Of a stretch of DNA of 12,528 nt, positions 1-7,270 are shown piece by piece; position 1 is the first letter of the stretch, and every line of letters starts with the position of its first letter. Location of the stretch: NCBI GenBank assembly GCA_022614735.1, contig JAKEHZ010000028.1, positions 1 to 12,528 on the forward strand. The letters run 5' to 3'. The DNA comes from Acidobacteriota bacterium (lineage in GTDB: Bacteria > Acidobacteriota > Blastocatellia > RBC074). The position numbers were made by a program, and so were the translations under genes. The notes below the pieces were generated by a model. That model saw only the letters and a list, made by a program, of their open reading frames with translations. It made no database searches and was not told where the DNA came from.

Positions 1-70
1 ATTGCGGATTGCGGATTGACTGCAGAAATTCCCTCTTCAAATCCGCAATCCGCAATCCGCAATCCGCAAT
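1..70. repeat. Heptad-repeat palindrome (ATTGCGG / CCGCAAT) inside the rsmB frame
   Basis: Bases 1-17 carry ATTGCGG in tandem. Bases 40-70 carry the reverse complement AATCCGC about four times in tandem. Bases 1-17 pair perfectly with matching stretches of the right arm, across a 22-nt loop. The left arm continues beyond the window, so its full length is unknown. The whole element stays in frame with rsmB. Confidence 0.8.
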
Positions 71-663
71 CAAAGGCCCTGGATCTTTGCGCTGCACCGG
101 GAAGTAAAACGACGCTGCTCGCTTCCCTGCTTCCCGAAAATTCATTGATCGTCGCGGGAGACCTTCATCTTCATCGCCTGCGCACGATGAAGGAGCTTGT
201 TTCAAGACTCGGCGTAACTAAGATCAATCCGGTTCAGCTGGATGCCACAAGCGACCTGCCTTTTGCCCGGACGGCATCTTTTGATTTTGTTTTACTCGAT
301 GCCCCATGCTCCGGATTGGGCACTCTGCAACGACACCCGGAGATCAAATGGCGAATGAATGTCGGAAAGATCAACGAGCTCGCTGAATTGCAAAAACGAT
401 TGATTGCGAATGCGGCGGAACAAGTGCGCGCCGGCGGCTTATTCACTTATGCTGTTTGCTCAACGGAGCCGGAAGAAGGTGAAGAGATGATCTCGTGGTT
501 CCGTAAAAATCATCCGGAGTTCCGTGATATGACCCGTGAAAGATTGGTCGAGTTGGGTCTCGATCCATCACCTTTGTTGACGCCATCATTCGGAGCGCGG
601 ACTTATCCTCATCGTCAGGGGACAGAGGGGTTCTTCTTTTGTGTCATGTGGAGACGAAGATAA
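1..663 (+). CDS. rsmB: RsmB/Sun-family 16S rRNA m5C methyltransferase, 3' part (5' end outside window)
   Basis: This is the catalytic half of an RsmB-like SAM-dependent rRNA cytosine-C5 methyltransferase. The frame is open from base 1, so the gene is cut by the window edge. Motif I (LDLCAAPGSKT) is encoded at about 79-111. Motif IV is DAPCSGLGTLQRHPEIKW, with its Cys codon at 307-309. The second cysteine of the family is in YAVCSTEPEEGE (codon 457-459). The C-terminus TEGFFFCVMWRR matches the usual family ending. A TTG at 16 could serve as a start, but it would give a protein lacking the RNA-binding N-terminal domain, so I read it as internal. Oddly, the stretch just before motif I is encoded by a heptad-repeat palindrome (bases 1-70, reading NPQSAIRNPQS), where the family normally has a conserved QD-containing segment. 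Either the insertion is tolerated in a loop or the gene is damaged upstream. The catalytic part itself looks intact. The aldolase gene follows directly. Confidence 0.85.
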   Translation: MADCGLTAEIPSSNPQSAIRNPQSKALDLCAAPGSKTTLLASLLPENSLIVAGDLHLHRLRTMKELVSRLGVTKINPVQLDATSDLPFARTASFDFVLLDAPCSGLGTLQRHPEIKWRMNVGKINELAELQKRLIANAAEQVRAGGLFTYAVCSTEPEEGEEMISWFRKNHPEFRDMTRERLVELGLDPSPLLTPSFGARTYPHRQGTEGFFFCVMWRRR

Positions 664-1812
664 ATGAACTACAAGTTGAAGCGGGGACTGAACATTCCTG
701 TCATAACAGTTCTCGATGATCTGGGTCGAGTCATTGTCGATGAGCAACGCCGTGTCTTTCGTCACATTGTGCAGGATGGGTATGGCGCTGATGTGATTTT
801 CGGTGTTGGTACCACTGGAGAATGGAATCGCATCACGAATTCAGAGCGCCAGTGTCTGATGGAGGTTGAGGTTGACGAAGTGCACCAGATAAACCAGGAA
901 CTTTACGCAAGCGGCAATGATTCTTTCAACCCGCAATCAAAAGTTGAAGCCTGGGTCGGTGTTAACGGCAGGACGCGAGCTGAAATTCTATCCAATCTCG
1001 ATGCGGCCATTCAGCTCGGAGCGGATGCCGCGGTGATTGCTCCACTGGCAATCGAAGACCTGGGAGATACCGAGATTGTGCGGTTCTTTCAACGTGACAT
1101 CACGGACCTGGTCGAGGCATCCAAGCGCGAATTGCCGGTATTCCTTTACGACAATGCCGAGATCTCCGCGCCGGGACGAGCTCCACATATTCGCACGCGT
1201 ATCGTCAAACATCTCAGCCGGCTGCCCTGGATTCGGGGAATCAAAGTCTCTGCCTCGCGCCGTGTGCTCGGCAATTACACCAAAGCCGCCCTGCATTACA
1301 AACAACCTGGCGAGTTCGGAATTTACATCGGCAACGCAATGTTGATTTTTGAGATGTACCGTTTAAGCCGCGGACTGATCGGGCGTCTCGTTGAAGGCTG
1401 GCGCGATTTCCTGTTGTACGACACACCGCCAATAGGTGTGGTTTCGGGCCCGGCCAATGTCATGCCTCGCGAATGGCAGAAGGCATGGCGCGTCTGCTGG
1501 GCCGGTGATGAAGAGCTGACTGAGGTCTATCGTGATTTGTGTTCTTGTTTTGAGGAGATCTGCAGGTTTGAAGAGAGCGGCAGACATGTGAAGAAGACGA
1601 TTGCCTGTCTGAAGTACGCGCTCGAGATTGATGGCGTAATTTCGAGCAGTGAAGTTTGGGGAGGTACTAAATCGCTCTCGGCTGAGCAGAAGAAAATTTT
1701 CAAGGATGGTTATCAGGCGTTACGTGAATACTCACGAAGCAGGATTGAATCGCTCTGGTATACCACTGCTGATCAGTCAATAGGGGAAAGAATACGAAAC
1801 AAACGAAAATAA
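664..1812 (+). CDS. DapA/NAL-superfamily class I aldolase-like protein, oversized (382 aa)
   Basis: This is a dihydrodipicolinate synthase/N-acetylneuraminate lyase superfamily TIM barrel, expected to use a Schiff-base lysine on a pyruvate-like or related substrate. The superfamily GTTGEW signature is at residues 49-54. The tyrosine expected to assist catalysis appears as Y162 in FLYDNAEI, where YNxP is usual. The Schiff-base lysine is K194 in GIKVSAS. The protein is about 80-90 residues longer than typical DapA (about 290-300), with extra sequence in the loop near residues 82-93 and in a long C-terminal part after about 300. The non-canonical YDNA motif and the length argue against true DapA, so the substrate is unknown. 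The start ATG directly abuts the rsmB stop codon, with GGAG at 650-653, suggesting co-transcription. The last codons (…GERIRNKRK) and the TAA lie inside the left arm of the large inverted repeat, so the basic tail is repeat-derived. Confidence 0.8.
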   Translation: MNYKLKRGLNIPVITVLDDLGRVIVDEQRRVFRHIVQDGYGADVIFGVGTTGEWNRITNSERQCLMEVEVDEVHQINQELYASGNDSFNPQSKVEAWVGVNGRTRAEILSNLDAAIQLGADAAVIAPLAIEDLGDTEIVRFFQRDITDLVEASKRELPVFLYDNAEISAPGRAPHIRTRIVKHLSRLPWIRGIKVSASRRVLGNYTKAALHYKQPGEFGIYIGNAMLIFEMYRLSRGLIGRLVEGWRDFLLYDTPPIGVVSGPANVMPREWQKAWRVCWAGDEELTEVYRDLCSCFEEICRFEESGRHVKKTIACLKYALEIDGVISSSEVWGGTKSLSAEQKKIFKDGYQALREYSRSRIESLWYTTADQSIGERIRNKRK

Positions 1813-1932
1813 CGAAACAAACGAAAAAGATGCTAGATGCTAGATGCTAGGTGAGCATCCTAATACCTAGCATCTAGCATCTAGCATCTTTTTCGTTTGT
1901 TTCGTTATTTTCGTTTGTTTCGTATTCTTTCC
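1785..1932. terminator. Perfect 68-bp inverted repeat, 12-nt loop; likely bidirectional terminator
   Basis: The arms at 1785-1852 and 1865-1932 are exact reverse complements, with the loop at 1853-1864. The outer part of each arm is built from a 9-bp pattern (ACGAAACAA/ACGAAAATA), and the inner part from three copies of the heptad AGATGCT. The element sits between convergent genes (aldolase ending 1812, fusion gene ending 1935) and contains T runs downstream of the inner stem in both directions. This fits a two-way transcription terminator. The aldolase stop codon is inside the left arm. Confidence 0.8.
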
Positions 1933-1934
1933 GA

Positions 1935-4829
1935 CTAAATTTTGTACCTCCGCATCAGAAAATACCCGTAAACTTCGGCCACCAGCGCCAGCAAACCGCG
2001 GACGAACATGAGCGGACCAAGCGAAAGGTATTGCAACATCGCGCCCGCGATCAACGGGAAAGCCAGGTCAGAAGCATCCACACCGCCTTCCAGAATGCCC
2101 ATCGTCTTACTGCGCGCTGCAAGGTTGAAGCTCGACACCTTGGCCGATATTGCGCCCCATGTCGGCTTGAATGCGGCCTTGCCAATCTCATCAATCGCGC
2201 GCGCGATACCCATCATCAAGCCCAGGAGCGCTGTCCCCGCAAACCAGGGAACGATCCAGAACAGAACTGACGTCATGAGATTCGCCAGCGACCGCAAGGC
2301 GATCACTTTGCCCGCGCCGATGCGGTCGGCAAGCCAGCCGAAGAATGGGCCAAAGAGGAGTGGCGTTACAGTCTCAGCCAGAATTTTGATCCAACCGAGA
2401 GTGCCCGAAGTCACTTCGAGTTTCACGGCAAGAATAACGAAGAATTCGCCCGTGACCATATAGGCCGGGGCCGTCAAGGCCATTCCGAGCAACGCAAATG
2501 ACCAGACACTCGGTTGTTGGCTTGGGGCATCGAGCTGCGTTGCCATCGAACCGGCCTTATCTTTCTTCTCTTTCTTCTTCTCTTTCTTTTTTTCCTTAAT
2601 GAAGATGGCAACAAGGATCAGCGAGCCGAGTGAAAGGATCGTTGAGATGATGAAGACCGTGACCAGAGATTTGCGGAGAAAAACGACATCAACGACTTTG
2701 GGCAAATCGTCAAGCGGCACGTCTTTGAGGCGCATCTCCCGCTGTTCAACGCGAATGACTTTGTGCGCAGCCGGGTCGCTTTCTGTGCCGGGCAAGACGC
2801 TTCCGGCGCGCACCTGATTGGCGTCCCTGATGATCTCTTCCGCATTCTTGCCTGTCCGGGTGACCTGGTCGAGCACGGCGACATTGACCTTTACCGTCTG
2901 CGCTCCGGCGAACCAGGCCACCAGAACCACCAGGATGAATGCCGCCAGCGCTTCGCCGATCCCTCCGGAAGTTGATTTTGTCGTCGTGTACCACGAATAG
3001 GCCTGCGCTATGTTCTTCTCGTCGGTGTGGTCGGCGATCATCGCTGATGCCGATGGGCCTTTGGCCGAATCAGCAATACCTCGAATGGCGCTGACTATAA
3101 ACAGCAATGGTAATGTGGCAATGACATAGAGCAGGCTCACCAATGTCTTGATGACAAGCGAGACCATAAAGACACGCTTTTTGCCGTATTTGTCAGCGAG
3201 CGAGCCGAAGACAGGCCTCAGGAGCAAAGGCACGATGTTTTGAACCAGCACGAGCGCCATCACTGAAGTTATCTTCATCCCGAAGACGAGCAGCGCATAA
3301 AGCGGCACGGCGGTCTTGATCAACCCGCTTGAAATACGCGAGAGGAATGCTTCAGCCATCAATGCGAGCACGACAGGATTGAATGCGCCGTGCCCCTTCT
3401 CTTTGATTTCGGGGACGACTGAAGGTAAGACTGCCTCACCGGCGGGCGCCGCCGCTCTCTGTGTGACGATAATCGGCGAGTACGGCAACAGGCCTGTAGC
3501 TTTTGAAACCAGCTTGCCGATGACGCCATCGCGCGCGCCCGAGACGGCTCGCAATTCTTCAGCGAACAGCAAGGCTGAGGGCTGTCGACCCTCAGGCTCC
3601 TTCGCCAGCGCGCGGTTGACGACTGCAGCAATGCCTTCGTCCAGATCGCTCCGGCCGAATTCCGTGATGTCCGGCACAGGCGAGAAAAGATGTTGCGTGA
3701 CGTATTCGTTCAGATTTTCGGGATGGAATGGCGGCGCTCCGGTGAGTAATTCAAAAAGAATTATACCGAGCGCATACACATCCGACCGCGCATCGAGCTG
3801 ATGATTGAGCCATTGTTCGGGTGAAGTGTACTGGGGCGAACCGAGAACTCCCAGGGGCCCGGTCAAAGCTTTACCCTGGCTAATCGACTCATCGACCATG
3901 GCAAGGCCGTAACCGCCGACCTTGATCAGCTCTTCTCCTTCCGTCCCTTTTTCAACAAAGATCGTTTCAGGTTTCAGGTCGCGCAGGACGATCCCGTTGA
4001 GATGAGCCGTGTGAACAGCGCCGCAGATCTGATCGAAGATGGTGACGACGCGCGTCAGGCTCAAGCCGCGCTCCTCTCTCATTAGATCGCGCAAGGTGCG
4101 CCCAGAGAGCAGTTCTTCGACGAGATATGCCGTGCCTCTCCCATACCCCATATCGAAAACCTGCACCGAATTTGGGTGCTTGATGCGCGCAGCGACCATT
4201 GCCTGGCGGCGGAATCTCTCAAGCGCAATCTCGTTGTTGATCAACCCGGGTCGCAGCATACGGATAGCCACACGATCGCCAAGCATCGAACGGCGCGCGC
4301 GATAGAGCGTCGCCGTCGCATCCTGCGAGAGCTTCTCCTCAAGCTCGTAACGGTCATCGAGCAATATGCTTTTTGCGGTTGGAGGAGGAGGCGGTAATGG
4401 TGGTTGAGATTTCGATTGTTGCTGTATTGGTGGTGGGGGAGGCACAGGGCTCATGATGACCGTCTCTCTCTGCGGTATCTCCGGTTCTTTCAGAGTAGCA
4501 GACGAAGGTTGGTTAGTAGGGGCGACAGTCGAACGAAATGTAATCCTGGTTCGCCCAAGCTCTATCTTGTCCCCATCGCGCAGCTTCTGTCCTTCTTCAC
4601 CGATGCGCTGGCCGTTGATGAAAATCCCATTGAGACTGCCGAGATCCTTGATGACATACTTATCATCAAGGACCTCCAGCTTTGCATGCCTGCGGCTGAT
4701 GGACGAGTCAGCAATAACGATCGTGTTATCGGGGGTTTTGCCAATGGTACTCGGCGTGGCCGGCAAGAGGACTTCTCGTTCAGAGCCATCAGGCTGGTGA
4801 ACAATCAATTTGGCTTTGACGTTCGGCAA
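1935..4829 (-). CDS. FHA domain - Ser/Thr pseudokinase - MFS transporter fusion (964 aa)
   Basis: Three parts are visible. Residues 25-100 form an FHA phosphothreonine-binding domain (STIGK, SISRRHA, KDLGSLNGIFING). Residues 101-153 are a Pro/Gln linker. Residues about 160-430 form a Hanks-type kinase fold, with HPN at 218-220, SPEQW at 336-340 and RSDVYALGIILFELLTG at 348-364. The key residues are lost: no glycine-rich loop, R190 instead of the VAIK lysine, Q209 at the expected alpha-C glutamate, T289 for Asn after LRDLKPE, and GYG (306-308) for DFG. Only D284 and K286 of the catalytic loop remain, so it is probably a pseudokinase. Residues about 484-964 form a 12-helix MFS carrier with motif A at GSLADKYGKKR (542-552), a roughly 70-residue insertion after TM5 (643-715) and a Lys-rich stretch after TM6 (745-758). 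The MFS half is a paralogue of the separate carrier at 7248-8486. The start is TTG with no clear ribosome site, 20 nt after the phytase stop, so translation may be coupled. The substrate is unknown. Confidence 0.88.
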   Translation of the reverse strand: MPNVKAKLIVHQPDGSEREVLLPATPSTIGKTPDNTIVIADSSISRRHAKLEVLDDKYVIKDLGSLNGIFINGQRIGEEGQKLRDGDKIELGRTRITFRSTVAPTNQPSSATLKEPEIPQRETVIMSPVPPPPPIQQQSKSQPPLPPPPPTAKSILLDDRYELEEKLSQDATATLYRARRSMLGDRVAIRMLRPGLINNEIALERFRRQAMVAARIKHPNSVQVFDMGYGRGTAYLVEELLSGRTLRDLMREERGLSLTRVVTIFDQICGAVHTAHLNGIVLRDLKPETIFVEKGTEGEELIKVGGYGLAMVDESISQGKALTGPLGVLGSPQYTSPEQWLNHQLDARSDVYALGIILFELLTGAPPFHPENLNEYVTQHLFSPVPDITEFGRSDLDEGIAAVVNRALAKEPEGRQPSALLFAEELRAVSGARDGVIGKLVSKATGLLPYSPIIVTQRAAAPAGEAVLPSVVPEIKEKGHGAFNPVVLALMAEAFLSRISSGLIKTAVPLYALLVFGMKITSVMALVLVQNIVPLLLRPVFGSLADKYGKKRVFMVSLVIKTLVSLLYVIATLPLLFIVSAIRGIADSAKGPSASAMIADHTDEKNIAQAYSWYTTTKSTSGGIGEALAAFILVVLVAWFAGAQTVKVNVAVLDQVTRTGKNAEEIIRDANQVRAGSVLPGTESDPAAHKVIRVEQREMRLKDVPLDDLPKVVDVVFLRKSLVTVFIISTILSLGSLILVAIFIKEKKKEKKKEKKDKAGSMATQLDAPSQQPSVWSFALLGMALTAPAYMVTGEFFVILAVKLEVTSGTLGWIKILAETVTPLLFGPFFGWLADRIGAGKVIALRSLANLMTSVLFWIVPWFAGTALLGLMMGIARAIDEIGKAAFKPTWGAISAKVSSFNLAARSKTMGILEGGVDASDLAFPLIAGAMLQYLSLGPLMFVRGLLALVAEVYGYFLMRRYKI

Positions 4830-4849
4830 AACGTTATTTAGAGATACTG

Positions 4850-6082
4850 TTATTTGAAAATCAATTGCAGAGGGACAAGTTTGAAATTCTGATTGCCCTT
4901 GTCGTTTGTGCCGTCTTGAACTACGAAAACTCCATGCGGAAACGCAGGCCCTAAATTGGTCGTGGTGACATCAATGCCATCTGTCTCTTCTACTCCGTCA
5001 ATGCTGCCGCTGTTGTTGATGCGAAATTTCTTGACGAACGTGTTATTACCTTCGCGACGGTAGACGACAAACGAATTGTTGCCCTGGCTCGATGCAATCA
5101 GATAACCTGTGCCGCCTTTGCCATAAGCAAGCGCCAGCCCTTCGACATCGGCAAAGAGGTTGCCATCGCCTACTTTTCCGACCTGCACGCGCGTGGTGCC
5201 GGCGTCAGGCTCAGCGTCATATTTCCAGATACCGACAGCCTCTTCGCTGACGTAGAAATGGCCGAGTTCGTCATCTGCGACACAACCTTCGACGACCGAG
5301 CCTACCTTGAAATTGCGAACTTTCTTCGCGTCAACCTTTCCGCTGCCATTGTCGAATAATTCCCATTGTTCGACATCACCCGATTTGCTCGTTACGTAGT
5401 AATAGGTCTTGCCAGACTTCGCGCTGCGATACATACACGAACCATAAAGTTGAATGCCGTGGGTTATCTTGCGCGCGGCAATGTCTTCGAGCATTCGGGT
5501 TTGCGGGTTCAATTTGTAGACCACTGCGCTGTTATCCTTGCGATTGCTTCCGCTGATGATGGAGACCGTTTGACCGCTGAGCTTGAAACCGTCGCGAAGA
5601 TCAACATTGTCTATCAACCCAATGGACAGGTACTGTAACTGTTTCCCGTTGAGATCATAAACCGCGAGTCCGCCCTTTTTGTCGGTGCCAATAATAGTGC
5701 TGCTGGCTGGGTCTTCCGGATGGACCCAGATGGCAGGATCATCCGCTGCATCTCCGTTGTTCGGCACAGGATCGGTCTCAACCGTAGCAGTCACCGACTC
5801 AATTGCATCTACCGTCAAGGTGACGGTCGGAGGTGAATTTTTCTTTGTTTTTGAGGATGTCTCTATCTCTTTGCTCTTATCATCATCATTAGATTTTGAT
5901 TTCTTCTTCTCTGACTTCTTATCCTTCTCGTCTTTCTTCGATGACTGTATCTCAGGCTTAGCTGAGAATTCAGCTGAAGAATTGTCTGATCCCAGCGCCA
6001 TGGTCAGAATCAGGGCAAGTAAAATAAATAAGCCCTTGTTATGTTCCCTGACCTTCCTTCTCAATCCAAAACTTTCATTCAT
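4850..6082 (-). CDS. Secreted beta-propeller phytase (3-phytase family, 410 aa)
   Basis: Family members are calcium-dependent six-bladed propellers that remove phosphates from phytate (inositol hexakisphosphate) outside the cytoplasm. A basic N-terminus and a hydrophobic core (residues 18-31) form a signal peptide, with cleavage likely near residue 37. A strongly charged Lys/Asp/Glu/Ser linker (48-80) follows, then the propeller. Characteristic segments are DDPAIWVHPEDP (114-125), IIGTDKKGGLAVYDL (130-144), DNVDLRDGF (158-166), VEGCVADDELGHFYVSEE (264-281), DVEGLA (312-317), SSQGNNSF (331-338), EETDGIDV (365-372) and FPHGVFVVQDG (381-391). The length is normal for the family apart from the linker. 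The ATG has a strong GAGGAGG ribosome site at 6091-6097 with 8-nt spacing. It lies between ATP-grasp D and the FHA-pseudokinase-MFS gene on the same strand, which ties phytate breakdown to these genes. The preceding heptad palindrome may lower read-through into it. Confidence 0.92.
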   Translation of the reverse strand: MNESFGLRRKVREHNKGLFILLALILTMALGSDNSSAEFSAKPEIQSSKKDEKDKKSEKKKSKSNDDDKSKEIETSSKTKKNSPPTVTLTVDAIESVTATVETDPVPNNGDAADDPAIWVHPEDPASSTIIGTDKKGGLAVYDLNGKQLQYLSIGLIDNVDLRDGFKLSGQTVSIISGSNRKDNSAVVYKLNPQTRMLEDIAARKITHGIQLYGSCMYRSAKSGKTYYYVTSKSGDVEQWELFDNGSGKVDAKKVRNFKVGSVVEGCVADDELGHFYVSEEAVGIWKYDAEPDAGTTRVQVGKVGDGNLFADVEGLALAYGKGGTGYLIASSQGNNSFVVYRREGNNTFVKKFRINNSGSIDGVEETDGIDVTTTNLGPAFPHGVFVVQDGTNDKGNQNFKLVPLQLIFK

Positions 6083-6103
6083 AAAAATTTCCTCCTCAGG
6101 AAA

Positions 6104-6200
6104 AGATGCTAGATGCTAGATGCTAGATGCTAGATGCTAGATGCTGGATGTTAGGATGAGCACCTAGCATCTAACACCTAGCATCTAGCATCTAGCATCT
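6104..6200. repeat. Heptad palindrome (AGATGCT x6 / AGCATCT x4) between ATP-grasp D and phytase
   Basis: Six exact tandem copies of AGATGCT (6104-6145) face four copies of AGCATCT (6166-6172 and 6180-6200). The outer 24 bp pair perfectly and the inner part is imperfect. The stop codon of ATP-grasp D (6192-6194) lies inside the right arm. The phytase ribosome site starts only a few bases beyond the left arm. It is a possible terminator or processing site between the two genes. Confidence 0.8.
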
Positions 6201-7037
6201 TCTTAAAATGAACTGCGAGATTCGTTCGCCTCCCTGCGGCACTCCCTTATATCCGGGGAAACAATTCACCTCGATAACAGAATATCCTTTTGGAGTCTTG
6301 ACCAGATCGACTCCATAAAGTTTTAACCCAAAAAGTTCTCCGCAACGCCGCACCAGATTCACCAATTCGGGATCATCACCAACCGGCGTTCCTTCTTTTT
6401 CTTCTTTGGTCTTTGCCGGGAAGATGCGTTTGATTGCATGGACGTAATCACCAATGGCATATGCTTTGTAATCAAACGGCTCGTGCTCCTCGTACTCCTG
6501 CGCGAATATCAATCGCTCGCCGAGTGCCGTTCCGTCTTCGCCGCCGCCGTCATCATCAGCCGCACTCTCATCCCCGGCGCGGCGATTGATCAAATCATCG
6601 AATTGTGCTTCGTCCGGACAGACTTCGATGCCCTGACCACGCCTGCCGCGGTAGGGTTTGACGACAATGGGCATTTCGCGAACAACCGGACGCAGCGATT
6701 CGAGTTCGTCGGTCACAAAAGTGCGAGGCGTGGGAAGTCCGGCCTGCAGCAGTATTGTGCAGGTCAAGACTTTATCGCGCACTTTCATCGTTGCTGGATA
6801 CTCGTTGAGTAAACGGGCGCCACGGTAGTGAGCTGCCGCCGCGAGCGATTCGGCCAGCGGCGAATGCGATTTGAAGAGATAGAGGTCGTAGTTAAACTCG
6901 AAATGCTCCAGGTCAATCAGACCATTGCGCTCCGTGACGATTTCAACATCCGCTCCACCTACTTTAAGACTATCGAGGACATCGTATGTCACAGAATTTT
7001 TGCTGCGTGGAGGCTCCATTAAAAAGCAGATTCGCAT
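6192..7037 (-). CDS. ATP-grasp D: RimK/ITPK-like ATP-grasp enzyme (281 aa)
   Basis: This is a complete ATP-grasp fold, an ATP-dependent ligase or kinase of the cytosol. Visible elements are FKSH (55-58) in the N-terminal lobe, RDK (87-89), IVVKPYRGRRGQG (124-136) with the ATP-binding lysine K127, AQEYEE (179-184), KAYAIGDYVHAIKR (191-204), and the metal-ligand set D244, E256 and N258 followed by CFPGYKGVP (259-267). An acidic Gly/Asp insertion (about 155-170) is not shared with its paralogues. The F-P-G-Y-K-G-V ending and the N-lobe lysine resemble inositol-trisphosphate 5/6-kinases; general RimK-type ligases share only the fold. GAGGAA at 7043-7048 precedes the ATG. The last two residues and the TAG stop are encoded by the heptad repeat. 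It stands alone between two repeat-filled gaps, directly upstream of the phytase. The reaction is not proven by the sequence. Confidence 0.82.
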   Translation of the reverse strand: MRICFLMEPPRSKNSVTYDVLDSLKVGGADVEIVTERNGLIDLEHFEFNYDLYLFKSHSPLAESLAAAAHYRGARLLNEYPATMKVRDKVLTCTILLQAGLPTPRTFVTDELESLRPVVREMPIVVKPYRGRRGQGIEVCPDEAQFDDLINRRAGDESAADDDGGGEDGTALGERLIFAQEYEEHEPFDYKAYAIGDYVHAIKRIFPAKTKEEKEGTPVGDDPELVNLVRRCGELFGLKLYGVDLVKTPKGYSVIEVNCFPGYKGVPQGGERISQFILRRC

Positions 7038-7085
7038 TTTCGTTCCTCATGTAAAGATGCTATAGAGTTAAAGACAATTGAATCT

Positions 7086-7192
7086 CACGCAAAGCCGCAA
7101 AGGCGCAAAGAGGAAAGTGAGAAAAGAGATTCTTCACAAGGGGTTACCTTGTTGTCTCTTGTTTTTTCTTCGCGTCTTTGCGGCTTTGCGTG
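7086..7192. repeat. Imperfect palindrome of 8-bp units (CGCAAAGC/CGCAAAGG)
   Basis: The left arm at 7086-7102 pairs exactly with 7176-7192 (17 bp). The left side carries three tandem CGCAAAG-type units. Shorter stems nest inside: AAGAGA 7124-7129 with TCTCTT 7155-7160, and ACAAGG 7136-7141 with CCTTGT 7147-7152. This lies in the 210-bp gap between the MFS gene and ATP-grasp D. No convincing promoter was seen in the gap. Confidence 0.75.
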
Positions 7193-7215
7193 CATATTAT
7201 TTTCTTGAGAGGTAT

Positions 7216-7270
7216 AGATGCTGGATGCTAGGCTTTCTACCTAGCCTCTAGCATCTAGCATCTAGCATCT
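7216..7270. repeat. Heptad palindrome (AGATGCT / AGCATCT) overlapping the MFS gene 3' end
   Basis: Three exact AGCATCT copies at 7250-7270 face a degenerate left arm at 7216-7234 (AGATGCTGGATGCTAGGCT). This is the same heptad as at 1828-1848 and 6104-6200. The copies encode the last residues and the stop codon of the MFS gene. Confidence 0.78.

Noticed and set aside
16..663. TTG at 16 as the true start of a short methyltransferase
   Set aside because: The start lies inside a repeat and would leave a protein without the family's N-terminal domain; the frame is open to the left edge, so a longer gene is more likely.
664..1812. Genuine dapA (lysine biosynthesis)
   Set aside because: Too long, altered YNxP motif, and no other lysine or peptidoglycan precursor genes next to it.
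1935..4829. Active Ser/Thr protein kinase
   Set aside because: The ATP lysine, DFG aspartate, catalytic-loop Asn and glycine loop are all missing. The fold is kept but catalysis is unlikely.
2008..4841. Many long plus-strand open frames opposite the fusion gene
   Set aside because: They lie antisense to a continuous well-conserved 964-codon gene and show no domain, plausible ribosome site or protein-like composition.
6104..6200. Possible CRISPR array
   Set aside because: The units are 7 bp, directly adjacent without spacers, and reversed in the second arm. No cas genes are nearby.
7038..7085. Promoter for ATP-grasp D (TATAGC-like -10 on the minus strand)
   Set aside because: No acceptable -35 at 16-18 nt; the match is too weak to call.
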